From positions 1 to 5,845 of the forward strand of contig JAPLWW010000069.1 of the NCBI GenBank assembly GCA_026396375.1: a DNA stretch of 5,845 nt, read 5' to 3'. Numbering within the stretch: the stretch's first letter is position 1; each line of letters opens with the position of its first letter. The translations under genes were made by a program, and so were the position numbers. The stretch comes from Microcaldota archaeon (GTDB taxonomy: Archaea; Micrarchaeota; Micrarchaeia; Anstonellales; J096). Below the pieces are notes generated by a model that saw only the letters and a list, made by a program, of their open reading frames with translations, did no database searches and was not told the origin of the DNA. Below, piece by piece: positions 1 to 4,452 of this stretch.

Positions 1-2273
1 GTAGCGTCCAGGCTGAATTGGCCAAGCCTATTCAGCCTATTGAAAAGAATGCTGCTGCATCAGGTTTCATGAAGGATTTCAATTCTTTCGCAAAAATCGG
101 GGGCCCTGAAGCGATAAAGGAAACAGCTCTTGCTGCAACTGGCGGAACGATTTCATTTGAGAACGCAAGATCTTCCTTGGTCTCATATGCCGGAACATTC
201 AACGAAAGGATGAATGAATCAACCATAAATAATCTTGCGCAAAGCCTTGGCCTGATCTCAGTCTCAAAGAACAACGGAGAGTTCTCTTCTCTGATCCAGC
301 GCGTTTCTCATCTTGAGGCAGAGGGCTATTCGGCAGAGATGAAGGACGGAAAGCTTACAATTTCAAGGATTGACAACAAGCCGATGTCTGAAAAGGAAAC
401 GAAGGATGTGATCAAAAGCCATGGCCTAACCAACATGGATGATTTCAAGGATATTACAAAGAACTTCGGCAAAAATGCAAAGCTCAATTCGGAATTAATG
501 TTCAACACGATGTATGACGCTGAAAAAGCCAACATAGATAAAGTTTTTGCATACAATACTGCCTTTACAGAGGCAGGCAGATTGCAGAAAGAAGGTTATA
601 CTTATGAGGTCAAGGACGGTCAGCTCAAGGTATTAGACAAGCCAGGGGGCAAGGATATAACGACCGATGCCCTTGGAAAACTGAAGGCTGAAAACCCTTC
701 TGCTTATGAAATACTGGAGAAATCCCTTATTGGCGCATACAGCGAGGCGAAGGCGCCCAAGCCGGAAGAGCCGCAGAAGCCAAAGGTTGAAATAACAAAG
801 ACTCCTGGAATAGGGGAGGCTGGAAAGCCCACCCCATGGCTTTTTGAGTCGTTGAAACCGCGGAGCCAGATAGGAGGAGCATCTGGCTTTACTGAACTTT
901 ACGATGCCATGAATCTTATGAAGGATGCAGCCAATGAAATGAACTCGAAATATGGGATAGATTTGAGATTTGAGGACGGCAAAATGACTGTCTATGACAA
1001 GAATGACAAGGAGCTGGATCCCCACAATAAGCAGGATATGTCAAAGATAGATACTTTTGTCAAAGACTATGCAAAGCACGGCAGAATGATTGAAGGAAGC
1101 TCCCAAGAATTCAAGGATTCATTTAATCTTTTGCTGAATCCTACCTCTAAATATTCAAGCGAAGGCCTTACTGCCTTTTATCAAAATGCAGGGGTTGTGG
1201 AACCAGGATTCGCCTCAACCGCCCAGGCGCCCACAGTGTCCTCCAAGGTGATATCCCCTCCTTCCCAGGAAGCCCCGAAGGAGCAGCATCTCACCAACAG
1301 CATAGATTCCGATCTTGTCAAGGATAATTTTAATAACGGCAAGAGAGCAGGACAAATTGAGATTTCCGATGCCGTAAATCCTTTCTCGCAGAGTGTCCTG
1401 CCCAACTTTGACATGACAAGGATTCAGGGTAACATGAAAAACATGGTTGGCGATTTCATCAAAACCAGCCAGACTTTCTATGAGCTTGCGCAAAGAACCG
1501 AAGCAGCCCTGTTCAATAGCCAAGAATCCACTCTGGACAAGGTTTATTACACTGCTGTGGATACGAGCATAACAAACGCGCTTCCGGTGCGCCATGACTC
1601 GGACAGGGCCGTATACGAGGGTAAAGACACCTATTTGACTATTTTTGCAGATGCTATGACCTCCTCGACAAACGACGCTTTCAGCAGGCAATTCGGAACG
1701 TCTGAGAGACGATCCATCCCAGGGATTGTTTTGCCGAAGATAGAACCCATTCAGCCGATTGTCGAAAATGTAGGAGGGCTAAAGTCTGACTACTCGCGCA
1801 GGCCAGAGTCAGCGCCTTACGAAGAGCAGGCACCAACAGCGCCGGCAGCAGAACTGGCACCTCCTGCTGTTCAATTTAAGATTACAAAGAAAACATCTAC
1901 TGTTTGGGGGACTGCAGAGCAAGTTCTTAATACAGTTGATCCTGAATTTAAAGACAAACCTGTTGAAGAGCGAAACTCTCTAATTTCTGCTCTTACAAAC
2001 GAATTTACTGGCAAGCATAGGGATGTTATAGAGAATGCATTAGTAGAAGATGAAGAAGGAAGAAAGAAATTTTTCCTAGATAAAGATAAAAAGGACAATA
2101 AAATATCCATAACTAAAGAGCATCTGACTGAAATATTTGATGATCTTAAAGGTTCTAAAAACAGTGTCGTAAAGGCATACTTTGCACAAAAAGTATCTCC
2201 CTCAGGAGAATTCAGTTTTGGTACTGAAGATTGGAAGATAATTAAGGGAGGCAAGAAAAAAGGTCAATCATAA
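1..2273 (+). CDS. Large modular protein of unknown function, 5' end outside the window
   Basis: The frame is open from base 3 to TAA at 2271-2273, so the gene is 5'-truncated; the TTG at 18 is only the first start-like codon inside the window. I do not recognise the family. Numbering from TTG18 as residue 1 (751 residues), the N-terminal half is charged and mostly helical-looking. It holds three short repeats near residues 98-116, 188-206 and 307-325, each ending in a [KE]DG[KQ][LM] turn between hydrophobic strands. Pro/Ala/Glu-rich linkers lie at about 246-283, 395-420 and 593-619, typical of spacers between domains. The last 130 residues form a separate Lys/Asp-rich domain encoded by much more AT-rich DNA; its start (STVWGTAEQVLN) faintly recalls LysM-like domains, which is inference only. 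No membrane segment is visible, and any signal peptide would be upstream. The tail is basic (GGKKKGQS). The gene converges on tRNA-Leu with a 6-base gap. A structural or surface-associated role is possible but unproven. Confidence 0.8.
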   Translation, partial: SVQAELAKPIQPIEKNAAASGFMKDFNSFAKIGGPEAIKETALAATGGTISFENARSSLVSYAGTFNERMNESTINNLAQSLGLISVSKNNGEFSSLIQRVSHLEAEGYSAEMKDGKLTISRIDNKPMSEKETKDVIKSHGLTNMDDFKDITKNFGKNAKLNSELMFNTMYDAEKANIDKVFAYNTAFTEAGRLQKEGYTYEVKDGQLKVLDKPGGKDITTDALGKLKAENPSAYEILEKSLIGAYSEAKAPKPEEPQKPKVEITKTPGIGEAGKPTPWLFESLKPRSQIGGASGFTELYDAMNLMKDAANEMNSKYGIDLRFEDGKMTVYDKNDKELDPHNKQDMSKIDTFVKDYAKHGRMIEGSSQEFKDSFNLLLNPTSKYSSEGLTAFYQNAGVVEPGFASTAQAPTVSSKVISPPSQEAPKEQHLTNSIDSDLVKDNFNNGKRAGQIEISDAVNPFSQSVLPNFDMTRIQGNMKNMVGDFIKTSQTFYELAQRTEAALFNSQESTLDKVYYTAVDTSITNALPVRHDSDRAVYEGKDTYLTIFADAMTSSTNDAFSRQFGTSERRSIPGIVLPKIEPIQPIVENVGGLKSDYSRRPESAPYEEQAPTAPAAELAPPAVQFKITKKTSTVWGTAEQVLNTVDPEFKDKPVEERNSLISALTNEFTGKHRDVIENALVEDEEGRKKFFLDKDKKDNKISITKEHLTEIFDDLKGSKNSVVKAYFAQKVSPSGEFSFGTEDWKIIKGGKKKGQS
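309..992 (+). repeat. Three diverged in-protein repeats of a beta-hairpin-like motif
   Basis: Three segments of the large plus-strand protein share one pattern: a helix, then G-[YI]-x4, then [KE]-D-G-[KQ]-[LM]-[TK]-[IV]. They read EGYSAEMKDGKLTI (about 315-356), EGYTYEVKDGQLKV (about 591-632) and YGIDLRFEDGKMTV (about 951-992). The spacing is about 90 and 120 residues. Each motif follows an amphipathic helix and is followed by a charged segment, so the repeat unit is probably a small domain of about 80-100 residues present three times. This is seen directly in the translation; function is unknown. Confidence 0.6.
1872..2273 (+). other. AT-rich C-terminal domain segment with a composition break
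   Basis: Hand counts per 60-base line give about 53% GC at 1261-1320 and 58% at 1561-1620, then 35% at 1921-2040 and 27% at 2041-2160. The drop falls just after a Pro/Ala-rich linker, so it matches a domain boundary. Codon choice changes too, to AAA, GAT, TTT and ATA with few GC-ending codons. The segment ends beside the 3' end of tRNA-Leu, a common integration site for mobile elements, so a swapped-in domain or an element edge is possible. No att-like direct repeat of the tRNA 3' end was seen in the window. Confidence 0.55.
2256..2261 (-). terminator. Oligo-T terminator candidate for tRNA-Leu
   Basis: On the minus strand a run of six T lies about 19-24 nt past the tRNA discriminator base. 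Archaeal RNA polymerase commonly stops at such T-runs without needing a hairpin. The same bases encode the Lys-rich tail of the convergent plus-strand gene, so the terminator would sit inside coding sequence. Confidence 0.4.
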
Positions 2274-2325
2274 TTAAATTGTAGGGAGAGGGATTTGAAC
2301 CCTCGTAGCCGCTGGGGCACCAGAT

Positions 2326-2543
2326 GTCCCACTCGGTAAGGGAACCAAGGTTCCCTTGACGCTCCAACCTTCCTTTTATTTGCAAGCGTCTCTTACCGTT
2401 TATTCTTCAGCCCTAAACCTTAGGGCCGGACGCAGTCGAAACTGCGCTTGTTATTTCCCCCTTCCTTTGGTTCTTTTCTTCCCTATCAAACATAGTTTCT
2501 TTAGGGTTGAACCACCTTTCTTTTCTAAAGAAAGGGGGTCCGC
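2326..2543 (-). other. Archaeal tRNA intron with BHB-like junction and serial hairpins
   Basis: The junction fits a bulge-helix-bulge substrate of the tRNA splicing endonuclease. Loop bases CTCA (2549-2546) can pair with intron TGGG (2331-2328), giving a 4-bp central helix with one U-G pair. On either side are the 3-nt bulges AG|G and AC|A, cut after the second base. The inner helix is imperfect (CGG 2542-2540 with CCG 2336-2334, with AG left out), suggesting a relaxed BHB. From 5' to 3' the intron holds hairpins at 2541-2509, 2506-2481, 2446-2431 (UUCG loop), 2426-2410, 2390-2358 and 2357-2338 (9 bp). No convincing protein-coding frame, homing endonuclease motif or group I core was found. 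It might carry a functional RNA, but none was identified. Confidence 0.8.
2509..2541 (-). repeat. Long hairpin with CCTTTCTTT arms inside the tRNA intron
   Basis: On the minus strand, arm CCTTTCTTT (2535-2527) and arm AAAGAAAGG (2523-2515) pair perfectly around an AGA loop. After a single C/U mismatch the stem continues with GGACC/GGTTC (five pairs, one G-U). The core TTTCTAAAGAAA (plus strand 2522-2533) recurs exactly at 4423-4434, and AAAGAAAGGG (2527-2536) recurs at 4411-4420 and 4441-4450. The hairpin may be a copy of a small dispersed palindromic repeat. Confidence 0.6.
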
Positions 2544-2595
2544 CTTGAGTCTGGCGCGTTTGACCTGGCTCCGCCATCCCTACGTTCCTATTCTA

Positions 2596-2632
2596 GCTCA
2601 CAAAAGGTTAAAAAAGGAATGGGGTTGTGAGC
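2596..2632. repeat. 8-bp inverted repeat between hisD and tRNA-Leu, around a T-run
   Basis: GCTCACAA (2596-2603) and TTGTGAGC (2625-2632) are perfect inverted copies separated by 21 bases. On the minus strand the loop contains TTTTTT (2615-2610), starting about 33 nt past the hisD stop. It could serve hisD as a terminator. It also encloses the likely TATA element of tRNA-Leu, so an operator-like role is equally possible. Only the symmetry is certain. Confidence 0.5.
2608..2615 (-). promoter_or_regulatory. Possible TATA element of tRNA-Leu
   Basis: TTTTTTAA on the minus strand lies 25-32 bases upstream of the first tRNA nucleotide, the position expected for an archaeal TATA element of a gene transcribed from just upstream of the mature 5' end. 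The preceding CC is weakly BRE-like. The same T-run could end hisD transcription. Confidence 0.35.
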
Positions 2633-2648
2633 CTTTCAAGCCGCGGCG

Positions 2649-4073
2649 CTATATTCTTTCCTTATACAGCGAGGGATACGATGAAGGCACAAACGGAGAC
2701 ATGATCCTGTAATTCCTTTGCCTTGCGGCGTTTGCATGGGCTTCCAGGCCTTCAATGTCAGCAAATGTCCCTGCCAGCTCTGCAACGGCCTTCTGCTCCC
2801 AGTCTGTCATCTTCTCAACATAAGTCCTGGTGAGAAAATCATAAACAGAAAGGCCTGATAGGAATCTGGCAGTCCCTCCAGTTGGAAGTATGTGGTTGCC
2901 TCCGCTCATGCCATAGTCTGCGAATGCCTCGCATGTGTTGACAAACACTGCTCCTGCGTTTTTCATCTTGGAAACGATCTTTTCCGCGTCATTTGAGAAT
3001 ATTTCCAAGTGTTCCGGAGCATAGTAATTTGCCATTGCTATTGCCTCATTGATGTCTTTTGTCAGCACGATTGCGCCGTAATCCTGGATGGACCTAGCAG
3101 CAATTTCCTTTCTTTTCAATTTCCTGCAAAGGCATTCCAGTTTTTTAATCACATCCCTTGCAACTCTAATCGAGTCAGTGAGCAGGATGGCTGAGGAGTT
3201 TGTCCCATGCTCTGCCTGGGCAAGCATATCAGCAGCCAGATAATCAGGTTTGGCTGTTCCGTCAGCTATGATCACGACTTCAGACGGCCCTGCAATCATG
3301 TCTATCTTAACTATTCCTTCTGAGGAAACAACCTGCTTGGCTGCAGCAGCATAGACGTTTCCAGGCCCGCACACCATGTCTGTTTTTTCCATCAGTCCAG
3401 AGATTCCGTATGCCATGGCAGATATCGCCTGCGCGCCGCCAATCCTGTATATGTCAAAGATTCCAAGCTTGATAGCAACATATAAGATCGCAGCTGAGAT
3501 TCCTGTTTTCCGCGGCGGCGTGCAGACAACGATATCCTTCACGCCAGCTGCCCTGGCTGTCACTCCTGCCATAAGAAGGGATGACGGAAGAGGAGCAATA
3601 CCTCCAGGCACGTATATGCCGATTCGTGACATTGGTCTTGGCCTGAAAAGGATAAAGCCGTCATTCATGCGCACCCTTGTTTCCAATAGAGCAATTTTCG
3701 CGATTTCTGATTGGACCAGCTTAACCCTTTCAAACGCCTCGTCTATGGCCCTTCTTTGGTTTAAGGCCAACTTCTTATGGGCAGACTCTATGTCCATCTG
3801 GCTTGCCTTCAGGTTCTTTTCAGTAATCCTAATATCATCAATTTTTCTGGAATATTCCGCAACTGCTGAAAAACCCCTGATTCTTACATCCTCTGCAATC
3901 AGCTTGGCTTTGTCAAAAACTTCTTTTGGTATGCCTGGCCGCTGCCTTTTCCTGAACTGCTCAGGTGTCTTTATTGATAAAATTGGCTGTGCTTTGTCAA
4001 CGGTCCGCAAGGCCAACACCTTTTTTGCATCTAGCCTTCGATGAGGCGCAGTTGCGGGAAAGAACAGTCCCAT
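2649..4073 (-). CDS. hisD: Histidinol dehydrogenase
   Basis: HisD is the cytosolic Zn enzyme that oxidises L-histidinol to L-histidine in two NAD-dependent steps, the end of histidine synthesis. From the ATG at 4073 the protein has 474 residues (E. coli HisD has 434). Visible signatures are VPGGIAPLPSSLLM and IGGAQAISAMAYG, then CGPGNVYAAAAK and IDMIAGPSEVVIIAD. The Zn ligand pair lies in AQAEHG (Gln286, His289). The catalytic pair lies in APEHLEI (Glu354, His355). Asp386 in FADYGMSGGNH and His446 in GLEAHANAARQR complete the site; their spacings match E. coli Q259/H262/E326/H327/D360/H419 closely. The start is uncertain. ATG4073 has a weak upstream AGGA. TTG4010 has AGGTG six bases upstream and would give a 453-residue protein whose N-terminus better fits the family. 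A longer frame reaches TTG4139. All choices except perhaps a start below 3997 overlap the AbrB-type ORF. The last 20 residues or so are a short extension. No other his gene is nearby. Confidence 0.93.
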   Translation of the reverse strand: MGLFFPATAPHRRLDAKKVLALRTVDKAQPILSIKTPEQFRKRQRPGIPKEVFDKAKLIAEDVRIRGFSAVAEYSRKIDDIRITEKNLKASQMDIESAHKKLALNQRRAIDEAFERVKLVQSEIAKIALLETRVRMNDGFILFRPRPMSRIGIYVPGGIAPLPSSLLMAGVTARAAGVKDIVVCTPPRKTGISAAILYVAIKLGIFDIYRIGGAQAISAMAYGISGLMEKTDMVCGPGNVYAAAAKQVVSSEGIVKIDMIAGPSEVVIIADGTAKPDYLAADMLAQAEHGTNSSAILLTDSIRVARDVIKKLECLCRKLKRKEIAARSIQDYGAIVLTKDINEAIAMANYYAPEHLEIFSNDAEKIVSKMKNAGAVFVNTCEAFADYGMSGGNHILPTGGTARFLSGLSVYDFLTRTYVEKMTDWEQKAVAELAGTFADIEGLEAHANAARQRNYRIMSPFVPSSYPSLYKERI

Positions 4074-4268
4074 TTTCAATCCTGTTTCCGTTTGAGATCT
4101 CCATGGCCGCGCGGCCAGGTGCATAGCTTGCTCTGACAAGAATTTTTTCTCCAGGTCTTATCCCAAGAATATCGCGTATCTCCAAAGGTAATACTAGCCT
4201 TGCCTTGCTGTCAAGGCGTATGAAGCAAATCCCTCTTTATGAAGGACACCGCCTTCCTTTTTCACCAT
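3997..4268 (-). CDS. AbrB/SpoVT-type DNA-binding ORF, apparently frameshifted
   Basis: Frame A starts at ATG4268 behind AGGTG (4280-4276) and reads MVKKEGGVLHKEGF before running into a stop at 4194-4196. Frame B, open from just below the stop at 4237-4239 to TGA at 3997-3999, reads CFIRLDSKARLVLP and then LEIRDILGIRPGEKILV. That is a clear swapped-hairpin AbrB domain (consensus like x-D-S-K-G-R-[IV]-x-[IL]-P-x-E-[IM]-R-x-x-L-G-[IL]-x-P-G-[DE]-K). Frame B has no ATG, GTG or TTG before the domain. Joining A to B near 4227 needs a -1 shift and yields a natural-looking protein of about 90 residues. Either the gene is broken, the assembly has lost a base, or the shift is programmed; no classic slippery heptamer is present. 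After about residue 45 of the join, the tail (MEISNGNRIENGTV and on) overlaps hisD in another frame and its true end is unclear. Such proteins are dimeric DNA binders, so it may regulate hisD. Confidence 0.6.
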
Positions 4269-4274
4269 CTTCAT

Positions 4275-4308
4275 TCACCTAACCTTATTATGGCTTTCCC
4301 ACTATATA
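4275..4308 (-). promoter_or_regulatory. TATA-box promoter and Shine-Dalgarno site for abrB-hisD
   Basis: TATATA (4308-4303, minus strand) preceded by A-rich AAAAAG (BRE-like) lies about 25 bases upstream of roughly 4280-4283, where transcription should begin. AGGTGA (4280-4275), complementary to the archaeal 16S 3' end, lies seven bases before ATG4268 (an in-frame ATG at 4274 is too close). The predicted leader is only about 12-15 nt. This placement is the main reason for choosing ATG4268. Confidence 0.6.
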
Positions 4309-4318
4309 TGCTTTTTGG

Positions 4319-4332
4319 TAGCATGGCTGCTA
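4319..4332. promoter_or_regulatory. TAGCA-N4-TGCTA dyad just upstream of the abrB-hisD TATA box
   Basis: The 14-base dyad TAGCA-TGGC-TGCTA sits about 10 bases upstream of the TATA element, at roughly -37 to -50 from the predicted start. That is a usual place for an archaeal activator or repressor site. Symmetry and position are seen; the bound protein is unknown. Confidence 0.3.
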
Positions 4333-4348
4333 AGTTAATAAAGCAGGC

Positions 4349-4379
4349 ATTTTTGGAGTGGTGGATCTTTCCCAAAAAT
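4349..4379. repeat. 8-bp inverted repeat ATTTTTGG/CCAAAAAT
   Basis: ATTTTTGG (4349-4356) and CCAAAAAT (4372-4379) form a perfect inverted repeat with a 15-base spacer, between the end of aglB and the abrB-hisD promoter. It could be a hairpin at the 3' end of the aglB transcript or a distant operator. No gene is visible in this stretch. Confidence 0.4.
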
Positions 4380-4409
4380 AGTTTTTCTTCCGCAGGAGCT
4401 TTATTTTCC

Positions 4410-4450
4410 CAAAGAAAGGGACTTTCTAAAGAAAAAGGTCAAAGAAAGGG
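4410..4450 (-). terminator. Repeat cluster and pyrimidine-rich terminator region after aglB
   Basis: Immediately after the aglB stop the minus strand runs CCCCTTTCTTTG, then CCTTTTTCTTTAGAAAG, then CCCTTTCTTTG. On the plus strand CAAAGAAAGGG occurs exactly twice (4410-4420 and 4440-4450), 30 bases apart, flanking TTTCTAAAGAAA (4423-4434). The several T-runs should act as an archaeal terminator for aglB. The repeat core is shared with the hairpin in the tRNA-Leu intron. Confidence 0.5.
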
Positions 4451-4452
4451 GC

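Larger units (their letters stand above)
2280..2583 (-). tRNA. tRNA-Leu (anticodon CAA) with a 218-nt intron
   Basis: This gene decodes UUG as leucine. Read on the minus strand, exon 1 is 2583-2544 and exon 2 is 2325-2280, giving an 86-nt mature class II tRNA. The acceptor stem GTAGGGA/TCCCTAC is a perfect 7 bp and the discriminator is A, as expected for Leu. U8, a 3-bp D stem (GCG/CGC) and a G18G19-containing D loop follow. The anticodon stem CCAGA/TCTGG encloses loop CT-CAA-G/A. A long variable arm with GCC/GGC stem and a T arm GAGGG-TTCAAAT-CCCTC complete it. CCA is not encoded. The anticodon stem is completed only if 2543-2326 is removed, which places the intron between positions 37 and 38, the standard archaeal site. 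The usual archaeal tRNA intron is tens of nt, so this one is very long. Confidence 0.92.

Noticed and set aside
633..1691. Minus-strand frames opposite the large plus-strand protein
   Set aside because: They are Cys/Leu-rich antisense shadows with no motif; the plus-strand frame is continuous and has internal repeats and linkers.
2070..2120. EF-hand-like DKDKKDNKISITKE in the C-terminal domain
   Set aside because: The spacing of acidic residues, Gly6 and the final Glu12 does not match the EF-hand loop when the central Ile is aligned.
2358..2446. Resemblance of the intron (hairpin, TGAA, GGTAAGAG, hairpin) to the P9-P12 specificity region of RNase P RNA
   Set aside because: The universally conserved P4 strands (AGTCC-type and GAAACCCGGCTTA-type sequences) are absent from the intron, so it is not a complete RNase P RNA. 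A covariance search with Rfam RNase P models giving a significant hit would reverse this.
2326..2543. Group I intron, as found in bacterial tRNA-Leu genes
   Set aside because: The insertion point is 37/38 rather than within the anticodon, the 3' end of the intron is C rather than the required G, and no P7 core motifs were found. The BHB-like junction explains it better.
2326..2543. Box C/D or H/ACA guide RNA in the intron
   Set aside because: A CTGA and an ACA occur, but no matching C box (RTGATGA) or correctly placed K-turn was seen; a K-turn-like loop at 2486-2501 has only two bulged bases.
2356..2712. Plus-strand reading frame of 118 codons
   Set aside because: It covers the tRNA gene, its intron and the 3' end of hisD on the other strand, and its protein resembles nothing.
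3376..4044. Plus-strand reading frame of 222 codons inside hisD
   Set aside because: It is the antisense of a clearly conserved enzyme and has no independent start signals or recognisable domain.
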